Below are positions 26,055 through 35,217 of a stretch of 64,000 nucleotides of DNA, piece by piece. The DNA comes from Salipiger sp. H15 (GTDB lineage Bacteria > Pseudomonadota > Alphaproteobacteria > Rhodobacterales > Rhodobacteraceae). The notes under the pieces were generated by a model that was given only the letters and a program-made list of their open reading frames with translations, did no database searches and was not told where the DNA came from. The stretch is from contig NZ_CP123384.1 of NCBI RefSeq assembly GCF_040409955.1, positions 1,146,001 to 1,210,000 of the forward strand, written 5' to 3'. Numbering within the stretch: position 1 is the stretch's first letter; the number at the start of each line of letters is the position of its first letter. The position numbers were made by a program, and so were the translations under genes.

Positions 26055-27178
26055 TGCGGGCCCTGCTGCTCCGCTCGCTCCTGGCGCTGTCTACAGTAGC
26101 CCTGCTTTTCGACGTGGCGGAGCCCTGCGCGGCGCAGGCCGTCCGGATCAAGGACCTCGTCGAGCTTGACGGTGTCCGGTCCAACGACCTGGTGGGCTAC
26201 GGGCTCGTGGTCGGCCTCAACGCCACCGGAGACGGGTTGCGCAAGGCTCCCTTCACCGAGGAGATCATGCAGAACATCCTCGAACGGCTCGGCGTCAATG
26301 TGACTGGCGAACAGTTCCGGCCCCGCAACGTTGCGGCTGTCTTCGTGACCGGCCGCCTGCCGCCCTTCGGCCGTGCCGGAAGCCAGATTGACGTCACCGT
26401 CTCCGCCATCGGCGACGCCAGCAGCCTGCTCGGCGGGACATTGATCATGACCCCGCTGAACGCCGCGGACGGCGAGATCTACGCTGTGGCGCAGGGAACG
26501 GTGATCGCGGGAGGGGCCTCGGCGCAGGGCGACGCGGCGCGGGTCGTTCAGGGGGTTCCGACATCAGGCGTCATACCCGCCGGGGCCCGGATCGAGCGCG
26601 AGGTCGATTTCGACTTCACCCAGATCTCGACGCTGCGCCTTGCGTTGCGCGAGCCTGATTTCACGACGGCCGGGCGGATCGAGCGCGTGATCAACGGCGC
26701 GGTCGGCGGTGGGGCCGCGCGCATGCTCGACGCGGGGACGGTGGCGGTCGACCTTCGCCGCACCGGCGCCGGCTCACCCGCGCGCGCGGTCGTGGCGATC
26801 GAGAATCTACCTGTCGAGCCGCAGCGCCGTGCCCGTGTGGTGGTCGACCAGCGATCCGGCACGATCGTCATGGGTGAGGATGTGCGGATTTCCCGCGTCG
26901 CGGTTTCGCAGGGCAATCTCACCCTGCGCATCGACGAGACGCCGCTGGTCGTCCAGCCCAACCCCTTTGCCGAGGGTCAGACCATCGTCGTGCCCAGAAC
27001 AAACGCGAACATCACCGAGGATCCGGGGGTCTCGCTGGCCGAAGTGCCGGGCGGCACCTCGCTGTCCGAGGTGATTGCCGGACTGAACGCGCTTGGGGTC
27101 TCGCCGCGCGACATGATCGACATTCTCAAGAGCATCAAGGCGGCGGGCGCTCTCCATGCTGAATTCGTCGTCATGTGA
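26054..27178 (+). CDS. flgI: Flagellar P-ring protein FlgI
   Basis: The 374-residue precursor has a signal peptide ending near AAQA (about residue 28). The FlgI signature RIKDLVELDGVRSNDLVGYGLVVGLNATGD follows, and the protein continues through a family-typical C-terminus (GLNALGVSPRDMIDILKSIKAAGALHAEFVVM). FlgI assembles in the periplasm as the P-ring bushing around the rod, with the FlgA chaperone (36954). The ATG shares a base with the flgL stop (TGATG), so translation is coupled, and the amber stop in flgL could exert polarity on flgI. Confidence 0.95.
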   Translation: MRALLLRSLLALSTVALLFDVAEPCAAQAVRIKDLVELDGVRSNDLVGYGLVVGLNATGDGLRKAPFTEEIMQNILERLGVNVTGEQFRPRNVAAVFVTGRLPPFGRAGSQIDVTVSAIGDASSLLGGTLIMTPLNAADGEIYAVAQGTVIAGGASAQGDAARVVQGVPTSGVIPAGARIEREVDFDFTQISTLRLALREPDFTTAGRIERVINGAVGGGAARMLDAGTVAVDLRRTGAGSPARAVVAIENLPVEPQRRARVVVDQRSGTIVMGEDVRISRVAVSQGNLTLRIDETPLVVQPNPFAEGQTIVVPRTNANITEDPGVSLAEVPGGTSLSEVIAGLNALGVSPRDMIDILKSIKAAGALHAEFVVM

Positions 27179-27241
27179 GACGGGCCAGGGACCGGCGCCG
27201 TGCCTGTCCAGGCCGAAAACCTGTGGTGAAGGAGTCACCGG

Positions 27242-28111
27242 ATGCTCGGCATCATCGGCATAGTGGTCATCTTCGGCATGGTTTTCGGCGGGTATCTCGC
27301 CGCCGGTGGCAAGATGGCGATCATCCTGAAGTCGCTTCCCTTCGAGATGATGATGATCGGCGGCGCGGCGGCGGGTGCTTTCCTGCTGGGCAACGATGGC
27401 GGCGTGGTGAAGCACACGTTCAAGGACATCGGCATGGTGTTCAAGGGCGTGAAGTGGAAACCGAATGATTACAAGGAACTGCTCTGCCTGCTCTTCGAGC
27501 TGATCAAGCTCGCGCGGCAGAGCCCCGTGGCGATCGAGGAACACGTGGAGTCGCCCGGCGAGTCCGCGATCTTCTCGAAATATCCCAAGATCCAGGGTGA
27601 CAAGGTCGCCATCGAGCTGATCTGCGACACCATGCGCTCGATGTCGATGAACTACGACGATCCGCACCAGGTGGAAGAGGTGCTCGACAAGCGGATCGAG
27701 GCGCTGGAAGAGCACCGCATGCATTCGAGCCACGCGCTGCAGAGCATGGCGGATTCGCTACCCGCGCTGGGCATCGTGGCGGCGGTGCTCGGTGTGATCA
27801 AGACCATGGCCTCGATCGACCAGCCGCCCGAGGTCCTGGGCAAGCTCATCGGCGGTGCGCTGGTCGGCACCTTTCTCGGCGTGTTCCTCGCCTACGGGTT
27901 CATGGGCCCCTTCGCCAACAAGGTGAAGGCAGTGGTCGGCGAGGATCTTCATTTCTACAAGCTGATCCGCGAGGTGCTGGTGGCGAACCTGCACAACCAC
28001 GCGACGAACATCTGCATCGAGGTCGGGCGGCAGAACACCCCGGCGCATTTCCGTCCCAGCTTCGTCGACCTCGAGGAAGCGCTGAAATCCGTCAAGCAGG
28101 AGGCGGCATGA
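27242..28111 (+). CDS. motA: Flagellar stator protein MotA
   Basis: The 289-residue integral membrane protein has helices at about 1-20 and 30-50. A large cytoplasmic loop carries charged residues (DKRIEALEEHR), and two helices follow near 175-220 (SLPALGIVAAVLGVIKTM and GGALVGTFLGVFLAYGFMGP), the pattern of MotA. The conserved prolines of the third and fourth helices are present. With MotB it forms the ion-driven stator acting on the FliG C-ring. GAAGGAG precedes the start by about five bases. The following gene overlaps by four bases. Confidence 0.94.
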   Translation: MLGIIGIVVIFGMVFGGYLAAGGKMAIILKSLPFEMMMIGGAAAGAFLLGNDGGVVKHTFKDIGMVFKGVKWKPNDYKELLCLLFELIKLARQSPVAIEEHVESPGESAIFSKYPKIQGDKVAIELICDTMRSMSMNYDDPHQVEEVLDKRIEALEEHRMHSSHALQSMADSLPALGIVAAVLGVIKTMASIDQPPEVLGKLIGGALVGTFLGVFLAYGFMGPFANKVKAVVGEDLHFYKLIREVLVANLHNHATNICIEVGRQNTPAHFRPSFVDLEEALKSVKQEAA

Positions 28112-30405
28112 GCCGTGGGAGGCGGACATCCGGCGGATGGCGCCTTCTAATTGCCGTTCTGGCGTCCTGGCTGCCGGAGTTGGCGGTCGCGCAACAGATC
28201 GAGATGCGCAGTGGCGAGCACGGCGGGTTCACGCGGCTTGTGCTCGACATTCCCGCCGGGCTCGGCTGGCGGGCAGGGTCCTCGGGTCCTGCATCCTACC
28301 GGGTGGAATTCGACAAGGGCGGTTTCCAGTTCGGGTTCGACGCCGTGTACCGGCGCATCACGCGCGACCGGGTCAGCAATGTCGCGGCTCTTGCAGATGG
28401 TGCCGGCGTGGACCTCGCCCTTGCCTGCGACTGCGTCGTCGAGGCCTCTCAACAGGGTGGAGGGATGATCGTGATGGATGTCCGGCCTCGCCGCGCCGGA
28501 GACCCGCCACCCGCGCCTCTTCCGGTACCGGTTGCACAAGTGGATGAACCGACGCCACTGGTATCGCCGAGCGCGGCACCCGTTCTCGATCTTGGCATCC
28601 TTCCCGGAGATATCGGTCATTCCGCTGCGCGGGCTCTGCTGCCTTCCTTCGATCCGGGGCCGCGGCTTGCCGCGGAAATCGGGACATCGCCTGAGGATCG
28701 GGCGATTGCCGAGAGTTTTGGCCAATCGCTGGCCGAGCAGCTGGCGCTGGGTGCAACGCGCGGCCTGCTCGACGCTGACGGACCGCTCTCGCAGCTGCCG
28801 GCAACGGAGGAGCTGCCGAAGCATGGTGATGGCGAACCCGGGGTGGCACGGGATCCGCCCGGAGCGGCGCCCGACCATTCGATGAGTGCCGAGATGCTGA
28901 CCGGCCCAGCCTCCCGCGGGTTCGGAGCGTCCTCGGTCCTGCGCATCGGCGGTCAGAAGGCCTGCCTGGACGATCGGCGGCTCGACCTTCCCGGCTGGTT
29001 CGGGTCCGACGGAGAAGAGGCCGCCCTCGCGCGGCTGGGGGCGTTGCGCGCCCGTCTGGTGGGAGAGTTCGATCGCATCGACACTCGCGTGCAGCGCGAG
29101 CTGGCGCAGCTCTACATCTCGCTCGGCTTCGGGGCCGAGGCGCGGGCGCTCCTTCAGCTCGAAGACGATATCCCCGACCCGGTGCTCATGACCCTCGCCA
29201 CGCTGGTCGACGGCGGTGGCGATCCGGCTGGCGTCTTCGCCGGGCAAAGCGAGTGCCACGGCCGCGCCGCGCTCTGGGCGGTGCTGGGAGCGAAGGAACT
29301 GCCCGCCTCGGCGGAAATCGCGGCGCCCGCGGTCCTCGCCACTTTCGAGGAGCTGCCGCTTTCCCTGCGCAGGACCCTCGGCCCACGGCTCGCGGAACGG
29401 CTGACCGAGGAGGGGCAGGCCGATCTTGCCAGCAACGTGCTCGCCCGAATGGCGCGCGCGCTCGGGCGCACGACAGAGGAGATGCAGCTTGCGGCGGCTG
29501 GGATCGCCCGCGCGAGTGGCGCCCCGGACCGGGCGGAGGCCTTGCTCTCGGGCCTGATCTCGGCCCCCGGCGAGCTCGGCGTCGCGGCTGCCGTAGCAAG
29601 CGTCGACCTCGCCACCGAGGAGGGGCGACCGGTCGCGCCGGCCATGGTCGATCTGACCGCCGCCTACAGCACTGAGGGGCGCAGCACCGAAGATCGCGAT
29701 GCACTGTGGCTCGCTCACGTGCGTGCCGCCTGGGCAAATGCCGAGTTCGACCGGGCCTTCGGCGAGATCGACGCCCCCGGCGAGGTTGTGGCCGAGACCC
29801 GCCTGAAGGCGCGGATCGAGGCGCTGGGCGCGCTCGCCACCTCGGGCGACGACGGCACCTTCCTGCGCCTTGCGCTCGATCCGGGCAATATTGCCTTGGC
29901 GCCCGCTGCCGCGGCCCTCGCGCTCGAGATCGCGGGGCGGTTCCTTGCGCTGGGCCTTCCCGACCCGGCCGGCCGCTGGCTCGCCGGGCCCGTTCCACCC
30001 GGAAGGGAGCATGACTGGCGTCTGCTGGAGGCGCGCCTGTCCCTCGCGAAGGGGGACGCCCAGGCGGCGGAAATCGCGCTGGTCGGGCTGCAAGGCGAGG
30101 ATGTTCTGCGGCTGCGGGCGGAGGCGCGCGAGGCGATGGGGGACTACGCGTTCGCCCGCTCCGCCTATGCCGAACTTGGCGACAGTGCCAACGCGGCGCG
30201 CCTGGCCTGGCTCGCGGGCGATCTCGCGGCAAGCACGGCTGGCGGTGACCCGGTCCGCGCCGAGGCGGCAGCGATCGCTCTCGCCGAGCCCCCCGTCACC
30301 GCGGCGCCGTCGCTGGCCGAGAGCAAGGCTCTGGCCGACAGCGGCGGTGCCACGATCGAGGCGATCCGGGCCCTGCTCGCGCAGAGCGCGATCCCCGAGA
30401 TGTGA
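28108..30405 (+). CDS. Uncharacterised secreted protein coupled to motA
   Basis: The 765-residue product has a signal peptide (about residues 1-28, ending AVAQQ). An N-terminal beta-rich segment follows with GEHGGFTRLVLDIP, which resembles AMIN-type envelope domains. Then come a Pro-rich linker and a long Ala-, Leu- and Glu-rich helical region (about 270-760) with repeat-like helices that could be TPR or SEL1-like. I do not recognise a named family. The four-base overlap with motA and the position before sltF and flhA argue for a periplasmic role in the motor or its insertion through peptidoglycan. The large Rhodobacter motor protein MotF is a candidate comparison, but I cannot establish homology by eye. 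Confidence 0.7.
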   Translation: MSRGRRTSGGWRLLIAVLASWLPELAVAQQIEMRSGEHGGFTRLVLDIPAGLGWRAGSSGPASYRVEFDKGGFQFGFDAVYRRITRDRVSNVAALADGAGVDLALACDCVVEASQQGGGMIVMDVRPRRAGDPPPAPLPVPVAQVDEPTPLVSPSAAPVLDLGILPGDIGHSAARALLPSFDPGPRLAAEIGTSPEDRAIAESFGQSLAEQLALGATRGLLDADGPLSQLPATEELPKHGDGEPGVARDPPGAAPDHSMSAEMLTGPASRGFGASSVLRIGGQKACLDDRRLDLPGWFGSDGEEAALARLGALRARLVGEFDRIDTRVQRELAQLYISLGFGAEARALLQLEDDIPDPVLMTLATLVDGGGDPAGVFAGQSECHGRAALWAVLGAKELPASAEIAAPAVLATFEELPLSLRRTLGPRLAERLTEEGQADLASNVLARMARALGRTTEEMQLAAAGIARASGAPDRAEALLSGLISAPGELGVAAAVASVDLATEEGRPVAPAMVDLTAAYSTEGRSTEDRDALWLAHVRAAWANAEFDRAFGEIDAPGEVVAETRLKARIEALGALATSGDDGTFLRLALDPGNIALAPAAAALALEIAGRFLALGLPDPAGRWLAGPVPPGREHDWRLLEARLSLAKGDAQAAEIALVGLQGEDVLRLRAEAREAMGDYAFARSAYAELGDSANAARLAWLAGDLAASTAGGDPVRAEAAAIALAEPPVTAAPSLAESKALADSGGATIEAIRALLAQSAIPEM

Positions 30406-30492
30406 GGCCAAGGCAGAGCGGAGCCCTTCACGACCCGCAAGGAAATCGAAAGCTTTCGCCGCTAGAGCGGAAGCAGGTCTGCAGGATGCGGA

Positions 30493-31263
30493 ATGACGAT
30501 CTTGGAACAGAGCTCACCCCTTCGATGCGCCATGCCCCCTGCCGCCACGTCCGGCGCCCGGAGCGTCCGGCGGCGCGGCGGTGCGGGGGGAGGTCTCCGC
30601 AACATGGTCCTTGGCGTGGGACTGGCGCTGGGGCTGGGCATGGCAGGGACCATCGCGCGCGCGGCAACCGATGACACCCTGCGCTGCGACCAGGCCGCGG
30701 TCCGGGCGGCGCACACGCTCGGCGTGCCCGACCCGGTCATGCGCGCCATCACCCGGGTGGAGACCGGGCGCAGCCGCGATGGCGGCCTGCAGCCCTGGCC
30801 CTGGACGGTGAACCTCGGCGGCGACGGGTTCTGGTTCGACAGCGCGGCCGAGGCGCGGGCCTTCGCCGCGGGGCAGGTGGCGCGCGGCAGGCGGAACATG
30901 GACATCGGCTGCTTCCAGGTGAATGTCCGTTGGCACGGCGAGGCCTTCCGCTCCACCGACGAGATGTTCGACCCCGAGACCAACGCGCTCTATGCCGCGG
31001 GTTTCCTCAAGCGGTTGCACGACGAGCACGGCGACTGGGACAGCGCGGTCGCCGCCTATCACAGCCGCACGCCCGAATATGCGCAGCGCTACATCGCACG
31101 CTATCGCAGCGTCCGCGCCGCGCTCGAGTCGCTGCCGCCCTTGGCGCAGCCGCGTGCCGCGAACGGGTTTCCGCTGCTGCTGGGTGGCGGCGCGCGCTCG
31201 CCGGGATCGCTGACGCCGCTGGCCGGGGCGGGGCGGCCGCTGATCGACTTCTCGGGGGGCTGA
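30493..31263 (+). CDS. sltF: Flagellar-locus lytic transglycosylase (SltF-like)
   Basis: The 256-residue protein has an N-terminal hydrophobic signal (MVLGVGLALGLGMAGTIARA). An SLT family 1-type domain follows with the catalytic Glu in AITRVETGR, then GCFQVNVRWHG and YAAGFLKRLHDEHGDWDSAVAAYHS. In Rhodobacter sphaeroides, SltF is the dedicated peptidoglycan hydrolase that opens the wall for the rod, because FlgJ there lacks an enzyme domain. The same split is seen here (FlgJ-like protein at 45555). The start is uncertain: downstream ATG codons at 30532 or 30604 would also leave a signal peptide. It ends one base before flhA. Confidence 0.85.
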   Translation: MTILEQSSPLRCAMPPAATSGARSVRRRGGAGGGLRNMVLGVGLALGLGMAGTIARAATDDTLRCDQAAVRAAHTLGVPDPVMRAITRVETGRSRDGGLQPWPWTVNLGGDGFWFDSAAEARAFAAGQVARGRRNMDIGCFQVNVRWHGEAFRSTDEMFDPETNALYAAGFLKRLHDEHGDWDSAVAAYHSRTPEYAQRYIARYRSVRAALESLPPLAQPRAANGFPLLLGGGARSPGSLTPLAGAGRPLIDFSGG

Positions 31264-31264
31264 G

Positions 31265-33352
31265 ATGGCCGAGACCGCCGCCGCCCCAAGCCTTTTCAAG
31301 CCCACCGTGCTGCTTGCGGTGGCGCTGATGGCGATTATCGTCATGATGATCCTGCCGATGCCCTCGATCGTGCTCGACCTCGGCCTCGCCGCCTCCTTCG
31401 GCCTCGCCATCCTGATCTTCACCGTCACGCTCTTCATCGAGCGGCCGCTGGATTTCTCGTCCTTCCCGACCATCCTGCTCGGCTCGCTGATGCTCCGGCT
31501 CTCGCTCAACGTCAGTTCGACCAAGCTGATCATCGGCCAGGGCCACACCGGTACCGGCGCCGCCGGCGACGTGATCGAGGGATTCGCCAATTTCGTCATG
31601 GGCGGCAGCGTTTTCCTCGGCCTCGTGGTCTTCGGCGTGCTGATGATCGTGAATTTCGCGGTGATCACCAAGGGGGCCGCGCGCATGGCCGAGGTCGGGG
31701 CGCGCTTTGCCCTCGACGGCATGCCGGGCAAGCAGCTGGCGATCGACAGTGACATGTCGGCCGGAGCCATCGACCACGCCGAGGCGAAGCTGCGGCGCGA
31801 GCGCGAACAGCAGGAGACGACCTTCTTCGGCTCGCTCGACGGCGCGTCGAAATTCGTCAAGGGCGACGCGGTGGCGGGGCTGCTGATCACCCTTCTGAAC
31901 CTCGTCATGGGCATGATCATGGGGGTCTTCGTGCATGGCATGGCCCTGCGCAATGCCTTCGAGACCTACGCGATCCTCACCGTGGGCGACGGGCTGGTCT
32001 CGCAGATCCCGGCGGTGATCATCTCGATCGCCTCGGGCCTGCTGCTCGCGCGCGGCGGCGCGACCGGCGCGACCGATGTCGCCGTGGCGGGGCAGCTCGC
32101 GCGGTACCCGGCGGCGCTCGGCACCGTCGGCGTGCTCATGGCGCTCTTCGCGCTGGTGCCGGGCCTGCCCTTCCTGCCCTTCATGCTGGGCGCGGCGACG
32201 CTCTGCGGGCTGGTGCTGCGCCTGCGACGGCGGATGATCGAGGCGGCGACCGCCCCGCCAGCCGCCGCGCGGGCCGAGGCACCGCGCGACCGGCCGATCG
32301 GCGACGTGCTCGACCTTGACGAGATCCATCTCGAATTCGCGCCGGACCTCGTCAACATGGTGCTCGATCCCGGCACCGGGCTCGACATCCGCATCGCCAA
32401 CATGCGGCGTCACGTGGCGGCGAGCTACGGGCTGATCCTGCCAGAGATCCGGCTCACCGACGCCCCCGCGCGGCCAACCGGGGTCTACGTGATCCTCGTG
32501 CATGGGGTCGAGGTCGCGCGGGGTGAGCTGAACCCTGATCTCGTGCTCGCGCTGATGCCCGACGACGCCCGCGCCCTGCCCGACGGGCGCGACGTGAGCG
32601 AGCCGGTCTACGGCGCCCCCGCCCGCTGGATCCGACCCGAGGACCAGGACCGCGCGGCGCTGACCGGCGTCACGATTGTCACCCCGGCCGAGGTGCTCGC
32701 GACGCACCTGCTCGAGGTGATCAAGCGCAATTTCGGCCGTCTCCTCACGCTCAAGGCGCTGCGCCGGCTGCTCGACGAGATGGTCTCGCTCACCGATGCC
32801 GCAAGGGCCGAGGCCAACCGGCGGCTGCTCGACGAGCTGATCCCCGACAAGGTGCAGGTCGACACGCTGCACGCGGTGCTGCGCCTGCTGCTCGAGGAAC
32901 AGGTGAGCATCCGCAATCTGCCGCTGATCCTCGAGGCGGTGGCCGAAATGCGCGGCCAGCAGGGTACGCCCGAGGCGATCTGTGAACACGTCCGCCAGCG
33001 GCTCGGCTTCCAGCTCGTCGCCGGGATGCGGCGCGAGGACGGGACGATCCCGCTGATCCAGCTCGCCGCCGAGTGGGAGGACACCTTCGCCAGCCACCAG
33101 GTCGACGGTGGCCGCGGCGTGCTCGACGTGGCGCTGCCGCCCGAAACCTTCGAGGCGCTGACCCGGGGCATCGCCGAGGAGGTGGGCAACGCGGGCAGCC
33201 GCGGCATCTACCCGGCGCTGGTGACCTCCTCGCGCCGCCGCCGCTTCCTGCGCACGATCATGGCCGCCAAGGGCCTGTCGACCCCGGTGCTCTCCTTCGA
33301 GGAGATCGGGCTCGAGGCGCGGCCTGCGCTGGTCGGGCTGGTCGCCGCATGA
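31265..33352 (+). CDS. flhA: Flagellar export gate protein FlhA
   Basis: The 695-residue protein has about eight membrane helices in the first 330 residues and the FHIPEP-type signature region (MLRLSLNVSSTKLII, FVITKGAARMAEVGARFALDGMPGKQLAID). A cytoplasmic domain follows, with substrate-chaperone docking surfaces and a C-terminal FEEIGLEARPALVGL. FlhA is the ion-conducting gate of the flagellar type III secretion apparatus. The stop overlaps the fliR start by four bases and flhB follows, so the three gate genes form one unit. Confidence 0.96.
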   Translation: MAETAAAPSLFKPTVLLAVALMAIIVMMILPMPSIVLDLGLAASFGLAILIFTVTLFIERPLDFSSFPTILLGSLMLRLSLNVSSTKLIIGQGHTGTGAAGDVIEGFANFVMGGSVFLGLVVFGVLMIVNFAVITKGAARMAEVGARFALDGMPGKQLAIDSDMSAGAIDHAEAKLRREREQQETTFFGSLDGASKFVKGDAVAGLLITLLNLVMGMIMGVFVHGMALRNAFETYAILTVGDGLVSQIPAVIISIASGLLLARGGATGATDVAVAGQLARYPAALGTVGVLMALFALVPGLPFLPFMLGAATLCGLVLRLRRRMIEAATAPPAAARAEAPRDRPIGDVLDLDEIHLEFAPDLVNMVLDPGTGLDIRIANMRRHVAASYGLILPEIRLTDAPARPTGVYVILVHGVEVARGELNPDLVLALMPDDARALPDGRDVSEPVYGAPARWIRPEDQDRAALTGVTIVTPAEVLATHLLEVIKRNFGRLLTLKALRRLLDEMVSLTDAARAEANRRLLDELIPDKVQVDTLHAVLRLLLEEQVSIRNLPLILEAVAEMRGQQGTPEAICEHVRQRLGFQLVAGMRREDGTIPLIQLAAEWEDTFASHQVDGGRGVLDVALPPETFEALTRGIAEEVGNAGSRGIYPALVTSSRRRRFLRTIMAAKGLSTPVLSFEEIGLEARPALVGLVAA

Positions 33353-34116
33353 CCGGGCTCGCGGCGCTGCTGGAACTCGGCGGTCAGGGGCTCTGGCTCG
33401 GCCTGCTGGTCTTCCTGCGCGTCGGCGCCGCGCTCTTCGCCCTGCCGGGGCTGGGCGAGTCCTGGGTGCCGCTGCGGTTGCGACTGGCGCTGGCCCTGAC
33501 GCTGAGCGCCGCGATCCTGCCGGCGGTCGCCGCGGGGCTTCCGTCGGACCCGCCGTCGCTGCCGCTCTTCCTGCGCGCGGTGGCGAGCGAGACTCTCGCC
33601 GGCCTCTTCCTCGGGCTCATGCTGCGGCTCTTCGTCTTTGCCCTGCAGACCGCCGGCACGATCGCCGCGCAGGCGACCTCGCTCTCGCAGCTTCTCGGCA
33701 ATGCCGCGGCCGAGCCGATGCCGGCGCTCGGGCATATCCTCAGCGTCGCCGCGCTCGCCCTACTCATGGCCACGGGCTTTCACGTCAAGGCGGCGGCCTA
33801 CCTCATCCTGTCCTACCGGCTGCTGCCCGCGCTCGCGCTGCCGGACCCGGCGGTGCTGGCGCAGGCCAGCCGCGCTGAGGTCAGCCACGCCTTCGCGCTC
33901 GCCTTCTCGCTGGCGGCGCCCTTCGTGATCCTGTCGGCGCTCTACAACCTGACGCTCGGCTTCATCAACAAGGCGATGCCGCAGCTGATGGTCGCCTTCG
34001 TCGGCGCGCCGGTGATCACGCTCGGCGCCGTGGCCCTGATGGGGCTGGTCGCGCCGCTGCTGCTGGCGGCCTGGCTGGCGCAGGTCGACGCCTTCCTCTC
34101 GGCGCCGTTCCGGTAG
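33349..34116 (+). CDS. fliR: Flagellar export protein FliR
   Basis: The 255-residue, very hydrophobic protein has about six membrane segments. It includes RVGAALFALPGLGESWVPLRLRLALAL, the FliR opening, ASETLAGLFLGLMLRLFVFALQTAGTIAAQ, and a C-terminal LGFINKAMPQLMVAFVGAPV. With FliP and FliQ it builds the helical export channel. FliQ is encoded at 38892; FliP is not in this window. The ATG at 33349 overlaps the flhA stop; flhB begins six bases after the fliR stop. Confidence 0.93.
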   Translation: MTGLAALLELGGQGLWLGLLVFLRVGAALFALPGLGESWVPLRLRLALALTLSAAILPAVAAGLPSDPPSLPLFLRAVASETLAGLFLGLMLRLFVFALQTAGTIAAQATSLSQLLGNAAAEPMPALGHILSVAALALLMATGFHVKAAAYLILSYRLLPALALPDPAVLAQASRAEVSHAFALAFSLAAPFVILSALYNLTLGFINKAMPQLMVAFVGAPVITLGAVALMGLVAPLLLAAWLAQVDAFLSAPFR

Positions 34117-34122
34117 CGCGTC

Positions 34123-35217
34123 ATGGCGGCCGAGGACGGCGGGGAAAAGAGCCACGAACCCTCCCAGCGCAAGCTCTCCGAGGCCCGGCGCAAGGGCGAC
34201 ATCGCGCGCGCGCCCGACCTGCTCACGGCCGCCGCCTACCTTGGCCTGCTGCTGGTCGCGGACGCCTTCGGCCCGGGCTCGCTGGAGGCGCTTGGCGCGG
34301 TGCTGATCGCGCCGATCGACCGGCCGGACCGGCTTCTTCCGCTGATCTTCGAGGACCCGGCCGCCGGCCCGGTCGGCGGGCTGATGAGCGGGGTCCTGCA
34401 GGCGATATGGCCCTGGCTTCTCGCCCCGGCCCTCGCGGTGCTGCTGGCGCTGCTGGCGACGCGCGGGCTGGTCTTCACCCCGTCGAAACTTGCGCCGAAG
34501 CCGTCGCGCCTCTCGCCGCTGGAGAACGCGCGCAACAAGTACGGGCCGCGCGGGCTCTTCGAATTCTTCAAGAGTTTCGGCAAGCTCTGCCTCTACTCGC
34601 TGGTGCTGGGCGTCTTCCTCAGCTCGCGGCTCGAGCAGATCACCGCCAGCGTCGCGCTCTCGTCGGGTGCGGCGGCGGCGCTGCTGGCCGGGCTCATGCG
34701 CGACCTTCTCGGGCTGGCGGTGCTGCTGGCGCTGGTGCTGGGCGTCGTCGACCAGCTCTGGCAGCGCGAGGATCACCTGCGGCGTCACCGAATGTCGCAG
34801 AAGGAGCTGCGCGACGAGCAGAAAGAGGCGGAGGGCGACCCGATGTTCCGCCAGCACCGCCGCGCGCGGGCGCAGGAGATCGCGCTCAGCCGGATGTTCG
34901 CCGACCTGCCGCGCGCCGACGTGGTGATCACCAACCCCACCCACTACGCCGTGGCGTTGCGCTGGGAGCGGACGCCCGGCTCGGCCCCGGTCTGCGTCGC
35001 CAAGGGCCAGGACGAGGTGGCGCGGCGCATCCGCGAGGTCGCCGCCGAACACGGGGTGCCGCTGCATTCCGATCCGGCGACGGCGCGGGCGCTCTACGCG
35101 ACGACCGAGATCGGTGCGCAGGTCGCGCCGGAATTCTACCGGCCCGTCGCCGCCGCCATCCGCTTCTCGGAGGACATGCGCGCCCGCGCCCGCCGGGGCT
35201 GGAGGCGCGGGCGATGA
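34123..35217 (+). CDS. flhB: Flagellar export switch protein FlhB
   Basis: The 364-residue protein starts with the FlhB N-terminal motif (GGEKSHEPSQRKLSEARRKGDIARAPDL), followed by four membrane helices. The cytoplasmic domain contains the autocleavage site NPTH near residue 271 in VVITNPTHYAVALRWE. Cleavage between Asn and Pro switches export from rod/hook to filament substrates, in concert with FliK (45909). It follows fliR by six bases and overlaps the next gene by four. Confidence 0.95.
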   Translation: MAAEDGGEKSHEPSQRKLSEARRKGDIARAPDLLTAAAYLGLLLVADAFGPGSLEALGAVLIAPIDRPDRLLPLIFEDPAAGPVGGLMSGVLQAIWPWLLAPALAVLLALLATRGLVFTPSKLAPKPSRLSPLENARNKYGPRGLFEFFKSFGKLCLYSLVLGVFLSSRLEQITASVALSSGAAAALLAGLMRDLLGLAVLLALVLGVVDQLWQREDHLRRHRMSQKELRDEQKEAEGDPMFRQHRRARAQEIALSRMFADLPRADVVITNPTHYAVALRWERTPGSAPVCVAKGQDEVARRIREVAAEHGVPLHSDPATARALYATTEIGAQVAPEFYRPVAAAIRFSEDMRARARRGWRRGR

